A DNA stretch of 16,553 bases from Patescibacteria group bacterium (GCA_003524745.1 DQGN01000004.1:1-16553); one strand, 5' to 3'; numbered from the stretch's first letter, positions 1 to 8,262 are shown. Notes: generated by a model from the letters alone, not told the origin. Numbers and translations: made by a program.

Positions 1-791
1 ATCACTTGGACCTGTAGATTATCGCCCACTTTGGCAAAACTGCGCGGATCTTCGACCTTGTCCCAACTGATTTCAGAAATATGGACCAGACCTTCTAATT
101 CGCCAAAGTTCACAAAAATACCGAAATCTACTACCCCACTCACTCGACCAGTCAGCACTTCGCCAACTTGGATCTTGGAGGTCAGGGCGTCAAATTCTTC
201 TTGCTTGGCTGCTTTTTCGGAAAAAATCAATTTATTAATCTCTTTATCGCAACCAATAATTTTGACTTCCAGATTTTGACCTTCGAATTTAGCTAATTTG
301 CTTAAAATCTCGTCTTTATCATTGCCTACGCGCGGGTAATGTGCTGGAGTCAGCTGGGAAACTGGTAAGAACCCTCTCACGCCGTCAGCCTCCATGATCA
401 ATCCGCCCCGGTTAGCTTCGACAACTCTGGCCGTCAGCATGGTACCGGTTTGGTATTGCTCTTCCAGAGCATTCCAGCCCCGATTACGCAAGGCTTCTCT
501 GATACTTAAAATCACGAAACCTTCTTCGTTCTCTTGATCTACCACCGAAGCGAGAATGGTTTCTCCGCCCTTAAAATCAGGCATCGCAATCCCTGCTTCT
601 GCCAGTTCTCTCCCCGAGATAATCCCAGTAAATTTACCCCCATTAATATCCACCCAAATCCGGCTACTAGTCACCGCGGTGACTATACCTTCGACCATAT
701 CCCCAGGTTTAAGGATACCTAAATCGCCCACCTTATCTAAAAGTTGAGCCATCTTACTATCAGGCTGGTTGGGAATTGTCTTAGCTGGCAT
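1..791 (-). CDS. rpsA: 30S ribosomal protein S1, 5' part (gene runs off the left edge)
   Basis: Ribosomal protein S1 binds mRNA on the small subunit and helps initiation on messages with weak Shine-Dalgarno sequences. Translating the complement from ATG at 791 gives 263 residues open to the window edge. They form repeated OB-fold S1 units: about residues 28-100 (GDMVEGIVTAV, then FTGIISGREL), about 115-190 (MLTARVVEANRGGLI, RGFLPVSQL) and the start of a third at about 207 (GEVLTGRVSGVVDFGIFVNF, LEGLVHISEIS), which has the classical S1 RNA-binding pattern. The start is chosen because an in-frame TAA lies upstream at 846-848 and no other good start lies between. No Shine-Dalgarno sequence is visible. 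A sigma-70-like promoter sits at 834-862. Only the 5' part is present, so the number of S1 domains is unknown. Identity is secure from the repeated domain pattern. Confidence 0.9.
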   Translation of the reverse strand, partial: MPAKTIPNQPDSKMAQLLDKVGDLGILKPGDMVEGIVTAVTSSRIWVDINGGKFTGIISGRELAEAGIAMPDFKGGETILASVVDQENEEGFVILSIREALRNRGWNALEEQYQTGTMLTARVVEANRGGLIMEADGVRGFLPVSQLTPAHYPRVGNDKDEILSKLAKFEGQNLEVKIIGCDKEINKLIFSEKAAKQEEFDALTSKIQVGEVLTGRVSGVVDFGIFVNFGELEGLVHISEISWDKVEDPRSFAKVGDNLQVQV

Positions 792-1099
792 AGGTTTAAG
801 GGTATAACTTAATAATATATCTGGTACCCACCCACTATAAGGGGTTTATGGCTCCTGGTCAACACTTTGGTTAGAGTATTGGCATTTAGTGGTTAGAGTA
901 TAGGGAATTGAAGAGAATAATTCCCCTCTTAAGACCTGCCTGCCGGTTTACCTGCCGTGAGGCATGGTAGGCAGGTAAGAGGGGTTGGGGGAGTTATGAA
1001 TATAAAAAATTAATAACCCCTCCCTTCCTCCCCTTATTTTAAGGGGAGGAATCTGCCATCTTCTCAAACTTTTACGCTCTCAAACTCTAATACTCTTAA
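792..1099. repeat. Gene-free spacer with two palindromic elements
   Basis: Beyond the rpsA promoter this spacer holds two palindromes and no plausible gene. The first, 923-984, has a perfect 9-bp outer stem (CCCCTCTTA 923-931 with TAAGAGGGG 976-984) and a nearly perfect 10-bp inner stem (CCTGCCTGCC 935-944 with GGTAGGCAGG 966-975). The second, 1026-1050, is a perfect 11-bp stem (TCCTCCCCTTA / TAAGGGGAGGA) with a three-base loop. Its core recurs at 13816-13836 and in degenerate form around 10602-10687. Neither has a T-run on either strand, so I do not call them terminators, although the second lies just past the gyrA transcription unit. Confidence 0.6.
834..862 (-). promoter_or_regulatory. sigma-70-type promoter of rpsA
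   Basis: On the minus strand TTGACC (862-857) and TATAGT (839-834) are separated by exactly 17 bases, each one base from consensus. The predicted start near 827 gives a leader of about 36 bases. Two direct copies of GGTTAGAGTAT (plus strand 869-879 and 891-901), 22 bases apart, lie just upstream of the -35 box and could be activator sites, though this is inference. Confidence 0.6.
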
Positions 1100-1519
1100 C
1101 TATTTCTTACGGCGGCGGCGGAAGTAGTAAGCCAAACTTTTACGGGATTCACGCTCGATATGTTTTTGGGGCTGGATTTTGCGCCGATAATAGACCAGAT
1201 ACCCCAACCAGATTAATACGATGATAACTAATAATAGCGGCCAAAACCGCCAATTGACATAAGGGATAAGTTGATAACGCAAGAAAAGATGGACAAGGCT
1301 AACGATGCTGATTGTATAAGCCAGATTGGACCAATGCGTCCACCAAAACCTTTTTTCACCGGACCAATTTCGCCATAATGGCTTTATTCTTATATTCATG
1401 ACTATCGTCGCTAAAAACATGGCTGCCAATAAAGCCACTACCAGCCAGAAAAACCTAAAATCTGGATTAATGTAGCTGTCGAAGTAATAAGATAACTTGA
1501 AAAAATTGAGAATGCTCAT
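1100..1519 (-). CDS. Small triple-pass membrane protein, unknown function
   Basis: I do not recognise this 139-residue protein. It has three hydrophobic segments, about residues 22-43, 64-84 and 91-111, separated by short loops, with an Arg/Lys-rich tail (residues 112-139, ending RRRRKK) that would sit in the cytoplasm by the positive-inside rule. A tryptophan-rich stretch (about residues 49-63) lies between the first two segments. It starts 11 bases after the gyrA stop on the same strand without a visible ribosome-binding site, so it is probably translated from the gyrA message. The co-transcription and absence of catalytic motifs suggest a structural or accessory membrane role, but no function can be assigned. 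Confidence 0.7.
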   Translation of the reverse strand: MSILNFFKLSYYFDSYINPDFRFFWLVVALLAAMFLATIVMNIRIKPLWRNWSGEKRFWWTHWSNLAYTISIVSLVHLFLRYQLIPYVNWRFWPLLLVIIVLIWLGYLVYYRRKIQPQKHIERESRKSLAYYFRRRRKK

Positions 1520-1530
1520 AGGATTAGTAA

Positions 1531-4287
1531 CTATTTATGACGTTTTTTGCTTAACCTGCTGCCAGCCCCACCGCGCGCAGGGGGCGCAATTTGTTTTTTG
1601 ATAAAGCCTTTGCTTTTTTGAGCTAATTTAGACGCGCGTTCTTTGATGCCGGATGCCGCAATCTTGCGCTTGGCAAAAGTTTTTTCGCGGGGAACTGACG
1701 GGGGAATAGTTTTTTTAACAAAACTATCGGAGCGAGGCGCGCTAACTTTGGTTTCGGGAGCTTTGGCTTCCGGACTGGCTGGCTTGGCTGATTCTTCTGC
1801 CAATACTCCTTCTTCCTCTTCTTTGGTAATAATACTAAGTGAAGCTACTTTGTCGCTATTTTTTAAGCGCATGATCGTAACGCCCTGCGTGACCCGTCCC
1901 AACAAAGAAATTTTGTGCAATGGGGTTCTAATCACCTGACCTTGTACGGAAGTAATGATAATATCGGCGGGTGACGATTTTTCTACTAAGCGGCCTCCGA
2001 TCAATTTACCGGTTTTAGTGGTCAAATTCATAGTTTTGACCCCGATTCCACCCCGATGCTGCAATGAATATTGATTAAGATGAGTGCGTTTGCCAAAACC
2101 TCTTTCGGAAATCACTAAACAAACATATTCGGTATCAGGATCGGCAACGGCAGCCGAGATAACTTCGTCATGTTCGCGTAATTTGATCCCCCTCACGCCT
2201 CTGGTGCTACGACCGAGAAGGCGAGCATCGCTCTCCGCAAAATGAATAGATTGCCCTTCTTTGGTCATAATGACTACCGAATTGCCCTTGCGTGACTTGT
2301 GCACCCATTTGAGCTCGTCGCCCTGGTCTAATTTAATCGCGATCAAGCCGTTGGTTCTGATATTGGCATATTTTTCGGCTACGGTCTTTTTGATGACGCC
2401 CCGACGAGTAACCATCACAAAATTATCGCCCGGTTTATACGAAGGCATAGTGAGGAGAGCAGTCACAATTTCCTCTGGCGCCAACTGGATGACATTGACG
2501 ATCGCCGTACCTTTGGCAATCCGAGAAGACTGGGGAATCTCATAAACCTTCTGGCGGAAAACCCGCCCCCGATTGGTAAAGAAGAGGATATCGTCATGAT
2601 TCTTCGAGGATTGAATGATCTCGATTTGATCTTCTTCTTTAGTGGTCATACCGATAATGCCTTTACCTCCCCGATTTTGGGAACGATAGGCGGCTACCGG
2701 CTGGCGCTTAATATATCCGCCTTTGGACATGGTAATAATAACCTCTTCGTTCGGCACTAAATCTTTTTCGCTAAACTTGCCCAGAGTTTGATTAATGATT
2801 TTAGTGCGTCGTTCGTCACCAAATCTCTCCTTAATGTCTTGTGATTCCTTCTTAACAATTTCTAAAACTTTTTGAGGATCAGCTAAAATAGCTTGCAGTT
2901 CTTTGATCAGAACCTTCTTTTCTTTGTACTCATCTTCGACTTTCTTGCGCTCTAACCCGGCCAAAGCCTGGAGACGCATTTCTAAAATGGCGGTGGCTTG
3001 CGCATCGGAGAGTTTAAATTGCTTGACTAAATTAACATGGGCGATTTCTTTGGTATCGGATTTGCGAATAGTGCTAATCACCGCATCCAAATTGTCCAAA
3101 GCTATTTTTAAGCCTTCCAGAATATGCGCCCGGTCTTCGGTTTTATTTAATTCAAATTGGGTCCGCCGCGTAACTACTTCCTGTCGGTGGGTAATAAATA
3201 ATTCTAATGATTTTTTCAGGTTGAGGACTTCCGGTTGCAATCCATTATCGACCAAAGCCAACAAATTAATATGAAAAGTTGACTGCATGGCGGTCAGCTT
3301 ATACAACTGATTTAACACTTTTTTCGGATAAGAATCGGGTTTTAATTCCACTACTATTCTCATGCCGTCCTTATCGGATTCATCGCGCAAATCAGATATG
3401 CCCACAATTTTTTTGGTTTTGACTAATTCGGCGATCCGACTGACTAAATCGGATTTATTTACTTGGTAGGGAATTTCGGTTATCACGATGCGATAACCTT
3501 TTTTCGCTTCTTCAATTTCTGCTACCGCCCGCATCACTACGCGACCCTTTCCGGTAACATAGGCCTCTTTAATTTCTTCCGGGTTATAAACGATACCGCC
3601 AGTTGGGAAATCCGGCCCCGGGACAATCTGGATCAATTCCTCCACATCGGCTTCTGGTTTATCAATCAACAACGCTACTGCCTCCATCAACTCGCCTAAA
3701 TTATGCGGGGGGATACTGGTCGCCATCCCCACAGCAATGCCCATAGTGCCATTCAAAAGCAACTGGGGAACTTTGGTCGGCAAAACTTTAGGTTCTTTGC
3801 GTGTCCCATCGTAGTTATCCATAAAATCAACCGTATTCTTGTCTATATCAGCCAACAACTCTTCGGCTATCGCCGACATCCTGGCTTCGGTATAACGGGG
3901 AGCAGCAGCACTATCCCCGTCAACTGATCCAAAATTGCCTTGGCCCTGCACCAGAGGATACCGCATAGAGAAATTTTGGGCTAACCGCACAATCGTGTCA
4001 TAAACTGCCATATCGCCATGAGGATGATATTTTCCTAAAACCTCTCCCACCACATAAGCTGACTTACGAAACTTAGCCGCATGTCTTAGCCCGGTTTCAT
4101 TCATCGCAAATAGCACCCGGCGGTGGACCGGCTTCAACCCATCTCTGGCATCCGGCAAGGCCCGGGAGATGATAACGCTCATCGCATAATCCAAATAGGA
4201 TTCCTGCATCTCCTGTTCAAGAATTCTGATCTCAACTTTGCCGATATTATTGCCGTTATCCAGCTCTTCTGATTTAGCCATAGACAT
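1531..4287 (-). CDS. gyrA: DNA gyrase subunit A
   Basis: GyrA is the DNA-cleaving subunit of DNA gyrase (with GyrB), introducing negative supercoils. The 918-residue product has the winged-helix breakage domain, with catalytic Tyr132 in [10 protein letters not shown], the tower and coiled-coil region (about 240-500), and a C-terminal beta-pinwheel from about 510 carrying the GyrA box QNRGGKG at 537-543, which marks gyrase rather than topoisomerase IV. Further blades carry related motifs (STRGVRG near 694, HRGGIGV near 744). In the quinolone-binding helix the sequence is [10 protein letters not shown]: Asp97 matches E. coli Asp87, but Met93 replaces Ser83. A tail of about 97 residues after the pinwheel (822-918) is first acidic, then rich in Ala, Pro and Lys. 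The start at 4287 is preferred over the ATG at 4281 because GAGGT at 4300-4296 lies 8 bases upstream. Perfect -10 hexamers occur in the AT-rich spacer near 4341-4346, without a clear -35. Confidence 0.97.
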   Translation of the reverse strand: MSMAKSEELDNGNNIGKVEIRILEQEMQESYLDYAMSVIISRALPDARDGLKPVHRRVLFAMNETGLRHAAKFRKSAYVVGEVLGKYHPHGDMAVYDTIVRLAQNFSMRYPLVQGQGNFGSVDGDSAAAPRYTEARMSAIAEELLADIDKNTVDFMDNYDGTRKEPKVLPTKVPQLLLNGTMGIAVGMATSIPPHNLGELMEAVALLIDKPEADVEELIQIVPGPDFPTGGIVYNPEEIKEAYVTGKGRVVMRAVAEIEEAKKGYRIVITEIPYQVNKSDLVSRIAELVKTKKIVGISDLRDESDKDGMRIVVELKPDSYPKKVLNQLYKLTAMQSTFHINLLALVDNGLQPEVLNLKKSLELFITHRQEVVTRRTQFELNKTEDRAHILEGLKIALDNLDAVISTIRKSDTKEIAHVNLVKQFKLSDAQATAILEMRLQALAGLERKKVEDEYKEKKVLIKELQAILADPQKVLEIVKKESQDIKERFGDERRTKIINQTLGKFSEKDLVPNEEVIITMSKGGYIKRQPVAAYRSQNRGGKGIIGMTTKEEDQIEIIQSSKNHDDILFFTNRGRVFRQKVYEIPQSSRIAKGTAIVNVIQLAPEEIVTALLTMPSYKPGDNFVMVTRRGVIKKTVAEKYANIRTNGLIAIKLDQGDELKWVHKSRKGNSVVIMTKEGQSIHFAESDARLLGRSTRGVRGIKLREHDEVISAAVADPDTEYVCLVISERGFGKRTHLNQYSLQHRGGIGVKTMNLTTKTGKLIGGRLVEKSSPADIIITSVQGQVIRTPLHKISLLGRVTQGVTIMRLKNSDKVASLSIITKEEEEGVLAEESAKPASPEAKAPETKVSAPRSDSFVKKTIPPSVPREKTFAKRKIAASGIKERASKLAQKSKGFIKKQIAPPARGGAGSRLSKKRHK

Positions 4288-4375
4288 AACTTATTACCTC
4301 TGCCCGCTGCGGGAGGGTTAATCGCATTTAGTTAACGATTATTATAATTATTAATTATATATTACCGCCTTACTT

Positions 4376-5386
4376 TTACGAAAAATTGCGCCAGGAATCG
4401 ATCAGCCACTGGCTATCTTTCTTGAGAATAATAAACCGCTTTTTCTCCGTAAAAGTCTCTGCGGTAGGGGTTTCTTTGGTCAACTGGGCGTCTAATTCCG
4501 CTTTAGTTTCGCTAATAATTCTGGTGTCTAAGATCTTAAATGACTTAACCTCCACAGCTTCCTCGACAATGCCGGGATTAAATTCGGCTTTGGCCTCGTC
4601 AGTCAGATAGCTTTTCATGCTATCCGCATCTTTATTGGCATAAGCTTGCATAAATTTGTTAGCGACATCGTTAATAACCGCTTTTAGCTTGTCTTCTTCT
4701 TCGCCTTTCTTATTTTTATCGTCTAAATATTTCTGCGTGAGCTCGTTTACTCCCCTATCCATATTAAATAATTCGCTGGGTAACACCGAATCGATGATTT
4801 TCCCTTTATCAGCAATGATCAATTTATCATAGGCTTCGTTCATCCCATCACTTGCCTCGTTTAGCGTATCCAACTCGTTAATATCTTCTAATAAGCCCCC
4901 TTCCGCCCGATCGATGATGCTTTGTAATTCGCGCAAATAGTCGGAATACTTTTCGACAAAAACCTCCATTTTGCTGATTACCACATTGCCGGAAAAAGCA
5001 TACCCGCTGATACTGCGTAAATCATATGATATATCTTTAAGCGTCCTGTTGGTATCATTCAATGTTTCCTGAAAACCTCCCTTGGTATCCACAAATAGCA
5101 AGGTTAGGTCGTCAATTTTATTGAAAGCATTGGTCAGATTAGCGGTAGCCAAAGCTACTTCGCCCCAATTATCCCGAATGGTTTGTTCGTGGGTGCTGCC
5201 TTGTTTTTGGGTCGTGTAATAATAATACGAAGCTAATCCTCCGATCATAATCACCATCACCGCCACAAATATCGTGAGCATAACACCCATGACTCTGGGA
5301 TTATTAGCTTTTTGGATTCGCTCCACTTCTTCTTCGGTTATTTCACTATCTTCATGGGACAAATCGCCCATCTCGCTATCTTCCAT
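4376..5386 (-). CDS. Membrane-anchored extracytoplasmic protein with NTF2-like C-terminus
   Basis: I do not recognise a named family for the whole 336-residue protein. An acidic cytoplasmic N-terminus (1-28) precedes one transmembrane helix (about 33-56). A long helical, coiled-coil-like region (about 65-230) with few hydrophobic blocks follows, then a C-terminal domain (about 232-334). That domain has the pattern of NTF2-like/SnoaL-fold domains: a helix with FMQAYANKDADSMKSYLTDEA, then strands ending in RFIILKKDSQWLIDSWR, typical of proteins where the fold acts as a binding module. This domain call is by eye. The protein should face the cell envelope. The start at 5386 has no clear ribosome-binding site; an in-frame ATG at 5371 is preceded by GGAAG at 8-base spacing and may be the true start. 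It lies between murB (78 bases upstream) and gyrA (88 bases downstream), all on the minus strand. Confidence 0.75.
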   Translation of the reverse strand: MEDSEMGDLSHEDSEITEEEVERIQKANNPRVMGVMLTIFVAVMVIMIGGLASYYYYTTQKQGSTHEQTIRDNWGEVALATANLTNAFNKIDDLTLLFVDTKGGFQETLNDTNRTLKDISYDLRSISGYAFSGNVVISKMEVFVEKYSDYLRELQSIIDRAEGGLLEDINELDTLNEASDGMNEAYDKLIIADKGKIIDSVLPSELFNMDRGVNELTQKYLDDKNKKGEEEDKLKAVINDVANKFMQAYANKDADSMKSYLTDEAKAEFNPGIVEEAVEVKSFKILDTRIISETKAELDAQLTKETPTAETFTEKKRFIILKKDSQWLIDSWRNFS

Positions 5387-5464
5387 TTCGCATATCTTAC
5401 TGGTTGCAATAATAGCTCCAATATATCAGGAAATCGGCCCGTTTTCAATACAAAAAATCTGCAG

Positions 5465-6472
5465 TTATTTGACCAATTTCGCTTCTTCTTGCAACTTAAT
5501 GCCGGTAGCTCGTTGGACGCGGGTTTTAACCAAGTCGACCAGTCTCACAATGTCGCGAGTTTTAGCTCCTCCGCAATTAACTAAAAAATTGGAATGTTTG
5601 TTAGAGATTCTGGCTCCCCCGATGGTGTGCCCCCGTAAACCCGCTTGATCGATAAATTTCCACGCCGGAATCCCCCGCGCCGGATTTTTAAACCAACTAC
5701 CGCAAGAAGGGCTCTGCGGGTGTTTATCCAGGCGGACTTGTTTTTCCTCGGCAATTTCTTTGAGTGCCGCTTTTGAATTAACTTTAATTACTTTCAGAAT
5801 GGCGCTTAAGACAATCAGTTCGGGCTGGTGTTTTAATTTAGAGTGGCGGTAATCGAACCCTAACTCGCTCGGTTTCACCTGCATAATTTTGCCGGTCTTG
5901 ACATTAAAAATCTCAACTTCTTCCAAAACATCCTTGATTTCTTTGCCGTAACAACCGGCATTCCCCACAATCGCTCCGCCGACACTCCCGGGGATATTGG
6001 CCAAAAAATTAAACCCTCCCCAATTCTGTTTTAACAATTGCTGCACCATCACCCCCAACATCATCCCCGCCTCCACTTCCACTACTCTTTCGTCATCCTG
6101 GCTTGTCCAGGATCGTATAGATTGATTTATACGATTCTGGAGTCGTCTCATGGACTCCCCAGAATGACAAGCAGGCTTCAGAATCTCTATTTTGTCCGCC
6201 ACATACCTTACTACCAGCCCCCGAAATCCAGTGTCTGGAAACACCACATTGCTTCCGCCGGCCAACACAAAATATGGGATGTCCAATTTATGCGCCAACT
6301 TTAACGCTTCCACCAATTCCTCTTTAGTTTTTGCCTCCACTAACAAATCGGCCGGTCCACCCACTTTCATAGTGCAAAATCGCGAGAGTTTTACCCCTCG
6401 CGCTACCTTTACCGGACTTTCAGAAATAAATTGAGAATAGATCTTGTTCACCCCGTTAGAGATAGGAAACAC
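5465..6472 (-). CDS. murB: UDP-N-acetylenolpyruvoylglucosamine reductase (MurB) with an in-frame palindromic insert
   Basis: MurB uses NADPH and FAD to reduce UDP-GlcNAc-enolpyruvate to UDP-MurNAc in peptidoglycan precursor synthesis in the cytoplasm. FAD-binding features are CTMKVGGPADLLVEA (33-47), VLAGGSNVVFPD (69-80) and NIPGSVGGAIVGNAGC (159-174). Active-site features are YRHS (208-211), the serine of CGSWFKNP (257-264), which is the proton donor, and a C-terminal Glu in LQEE. The type resembles the Bacillus enzyme (about 303 residues). At 335 residues this one is longer mainly because about 27 residues (102-128) between two strands of the FAD domain are encoded by a palindromic element at 6091-6168. 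No ATG is available: the only starts are GTG at 6472 or 6451, with an in-frame TAA at 6490-6488. GTG 6472 lies inside a MITE-like element. The gene is downstream of the ZIP transporter gene and was probably once overlapped with it. Confidence 0.95.
   Translation of the reverse strand: MFPISNGVNKIYSQFISESPVKVARGVKLSRFCTMKVGGPADLLVEAKTKEELVEALKLAHKLDIPYFVLAGGSNVVFPDTGFRGLVVRYVADKIEILKPACHSGESMRRLQNRINQSIRSWTSQDDERVVEVEAGMMLGVMVQQLLKQNWGGFNFLANIPGSVGGAIVGNAGCYGKEIKDVLEEVEIFNVKTGKIMQVKPSELGFDYRHSKLKHQPELIVLSAILKVIKVNSKAALKEIAEEKQVRLDKHPQSPSCGSWFKNPARGIPAWKFIDQAGLRGHTIGGARISNKHSNFLVNCGGAKTRDIVRLVDLVKTRVQRATGIKLQEEAKLVK
6091..6168. repeat. Palindromic element inserted in frame within murB
   Basis: The outer arms GTCATCCTGG (6092-6101) and CCAGAATGAC (6159-6168) are complementary at 9 of 10 positions. 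Inside are three further hairpins: ATCCTGG/CCAGGAT (6095-6101, 6107-6113), CGTATA/TATACG (about 6114-6134) and GGAGTC/GACTCC (about 6139-6158). The block keeps the murB frame open and encodes about 27 polar, Arg/Ser-rich residues that have no counterpart in MurB proteins I know. The ends match intergenic palindromes elsewhere in the window (8321-8457, 11479-11502, 12912 onward). Confidence 0.75.
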
Positions 6473-6571
6473 TTGTGTTTCCGTAAATTAATAACAGATG
6501 TTTGACTTATTTGTTGATGAGCTAAACATATTTTTAACGCAATTAGTGGCTATAGTGTATCTCTAACGGGG
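6451..6571. mobile_element. MITE-like element, 121 bases, 14-bp terminal inverted repeats
   Basis: The ends CCCCGTTAGAGATA (6451-6464) and TATCTCTAACGGGG (6558-6571) are perfect 14-bp inverted repeats. Both flanks carry TTCA in direct orientation (6447-6450 and 6572-6575), consistent with a 4-base target duplication. Internal palindromes are GGAAACAC/GTGTTTCC (6465-6482) and ATGTTT/AAACAT (about 6493-6528). There is no open reading frame, so any transposase would have to act in trans. Removing the element plus one TTCA copy would join the ZIP gene and murB with a TTGA stop/start overlap, which supports insertion over coincidence. An alternative is a long RNA hairpin between the genes. Confidence 0.55.
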
Positions 6572-6572
6572 T

Positions 6573-7316
6573 TCAAACCAAATAATAAATTAATAACATG
6601 CCGAATATTAAAATAATTAATTGACCGAAACGCAAAATAATGTTTTTGCCGCCTTTGAGTTCGGCGAACAAATCCGTGAGGGCAATGTACAAAAATCCGC
6701 CGGCACCCACCGCCACCACATACGGAATCATATTTTGCACGCTATTTAACGCAAGATAAGCGACCAGTCCACCCGCCACCGCGGCTAAGGCCGAGATAAA
6801 ATTAAAATAAAGCGCTTTTGTTCTGGAAAATCCACTATGCAATAACACCCCAAAATCACCCAATTCTTGCGGAATTTCGTGGAATAATACTGCGAGGGTG
6901 GTTGCTATACCGACCGGAATACTGGCCATAAACGCCGAGGCAATTAAAACCCCGTCTAAAAAGTTATGGAGACCATCCCCCACCAACACCGAATACCCCA
7001 CTACTGTTTTGGGACGATGGTCGCATTCATCGCAATCATGACCATGCTCGTGATGCCAATGCAACACTTGCTCGAACATCAGAAACAACAAAATACCTGC
7101 TACCACCCAAATAAAGGCGGTTTCGCCTAACCCGACTAAACTTTCGGGGATTAAATCAAACCACGCCGCCGCGAGTAGTGTGCCGGCCGCAAAGGCGACC
7201 AACCACGGCACAATTTTACTCACCAATTTCTGATTCAGCCAAAAAAACACTACCCCAATCAGGGAAATCAAACTCACCCCTAAAACTGCGCTAACAATAT
7301 ATCCTAAGATCGACAT
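6573..7316 (-). CDS. ZIP-family divalent metal transporter
   Basis: ZIP transporters move zinc, iron or other divalent metals into the cytoplasm across the inner membrane. The 247 residues give about eight hydrophobic segments. The metal path is visible in the two signature helices: HNFLDG (117-122) and HEIPQELGD (146-154), which supply His117, Asn118, Asp121, His146, Glu147 and Glu151. Between the third and fourth helices is a metal-binding loop rich in His, Cys and Asp/Glu (86-100, HWHHEHGHDCDECDH), as is usual for the family. Length is normal. ATG 7316 follows the stop of the DUF5671 gene by 10 bases, with no clear ribosome-binding site, so the two are likely co-transcribed. Its TGA stop lies in the TTCA flank of the MITE-like element. 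Which metal is carried cannot be told; the family also includes ZupT. Confidence 0.9.
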   Translation of the reverse strand: MSILGYIVSAVLGVSLISLIGVVFFWLNQKLVSKIVPWLVAFAAGTLLAAAWFDLIPESLVGLGETAFIWVVAGILLFLMFEQVLHWHHEHGHDCDECDHRPKTVVGYSVLVGDGLHNFLDGVLIASAFMASIPVGIATTLAVLFHEIPQELGDFGVLLHSGFSRTKALYFNFISALAAVAGGLVAYLALNSVQNMIPYVVAVGAGGFLYIALTDLFAELKGGKNIILRFGQLIILIFGMLLIYYLV

Positions 7317-7326
7317 AAGGATGGTT

Positions 7327-8262
7327 TTATTGCACGGTCAGGTCGAAACATTTATAGCCAACTGGGTGCGCAAACGAATTAGCACCGACAAATTTGGGCG
7401 TACTCATCGGCTGATTAACATTTGCGGCCTCTTTAGTGTTGTCGGTCGCAAAAGTGGCACATAATTGATACTTCTTCACCGCCAACACTTTGTAATCGAA
7501 TTGTTGTTTCGTCAATGGATCAATTAACCCATCTTGCTCGATAAATATCCGGGTATCACTGACTAATTGTTGTAAGGTAGTCGGCAAAACCCGATGACCG
7601 ATGATAGTATCGCCGTAATAAGTTTGAATCGAACTACTGATCGAGGTCAACCGTTGCACCCGCGTTTCGTCAAACCGCTTGTTGCGGATAACAGTTGGGC
7701 TATCAATAATAAAGAAGGTCCAAACTGCCCCGGCAATGACCACCAATATGACCGCCCATTCAAAGATCTTGAAATTAGTGGTAATTTTCTTGGCTGTACC
7801 GTCAAAGAACTTGAGATGCCACCATTGATAACCCAACACTACAAACGCAATGATCAAAGTGACGAGGGCCCCCAAAGCCGAACGCAACACCAAATTACCC
7901 GAAAAATAGGCAATAAAGAGCGAGATCAACTGGGCAATAATCACGAGAATTACCACCACCAAAGTAATGTACAAGAGCCAGCGCCGCACTCCGGTATCAT
8001 GAATCATTTTGCCTTGACCCAACATTTTATTGGCGTAGTAATTGATATAGAGAAAAATAGGGAAAGAGATAACTACTGCCGCCAAAAATCCTACCATTTC
8101 AGCACTGGTCCCTGAAAATACCGCCCGATCTAATGCGTCCGGAATATAGTGGTTAATGATCCCTCTAATCAAATAATTCATCGCCACACTCGAAACCAAC
8201 AGAGTGGCATAACTAAGGAGGTACACAAACCCATCTCGGGCGTAACTATAAGTCTTTTCCAT
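7327..8262 (-). CDS. DUF5671-like membrane protein with pilin-like extracytoplasmic tail
   Basis: The 311-residue product begins with a membrane domain of about five helices (about 12-36, 56-76, 95-118, 125-147, 167-186), resembling the DUF5671 domain common in Patescibacteria. This assignment is by eye. Residues about 190-311 are soluble and probably outside the membrane. The pattern RFDETRVQRLTSISSSIQTYY, then LPTTLQQL, DPLTKQQFDYKVL and KKYQLCATF is that of type II/IV pseudopilin globular domains, which normally follow a pilin helix rather than five membrane spans. Two cysteines in the tail could form a disulphide. The function is unknown. A perfect TATAAT at 8300-8295 lies 33 bases upstream of the start; no matching -35 is visible, and a palindromic element begins where it would be expected. 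First gene of a unit with the ZIP transporter. Confidence 0.75.
   Translation of the reverse strand: MEKTYSYARDGFVYLLSYATLLVSSVAMNYLIRGIINHYIPDALDRAVFSGTSAEMVGFLAAVVISFPIFLYINYYANKMLGQGKMIHDTGVRRWLLYITLVVVILVIIAQLISLFIAYFSGNLVLRSALGALVTLIIAFVVLGYQWWHLKFFDGTAKKITTNFKIFEWAVILVVIAGAVWTFFIIDSPTVIRNKRFDETRVQRLTSISSSIQTYYGDTIIGHRVLPTTLQQLVSDTRIFIEQDGLIDPLTKQQFDYKVLAVKKYQLCATFATDNTKEAANVNQPMSTPKFVGANSFAHPVGYKCFDLTVQ

Noticed and set aside
1026..1050. A possible terminator for the gyrA unit
   Set aside because: The stem is perfect, but no T-run follows on either strand and the same hairpin recurs elsewhere as a dispersed repeat.
2656..2676. Unusual GyrA box QNRGGKG instead of QRRGGKG
   Set aside because: Asn at this position also occurs in Gram-positive GyrA proteins, so it is normal variation and not evidence of altered function.
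6573..6575. Possible UGA recoding (code 25) as in Gracilibacteria
   Set aside because: TGA ends the ZIP gene at the expected length, and no family motif in the window requires UGA to be read as glycine.
6563..6580. GGGGTTCAAACC resembling a tRNA T-arm
   Set aside because: No acceptor, D or anticodon stems can be built; the sequence is the end of the MITE-like element plus the ZIP stop region.
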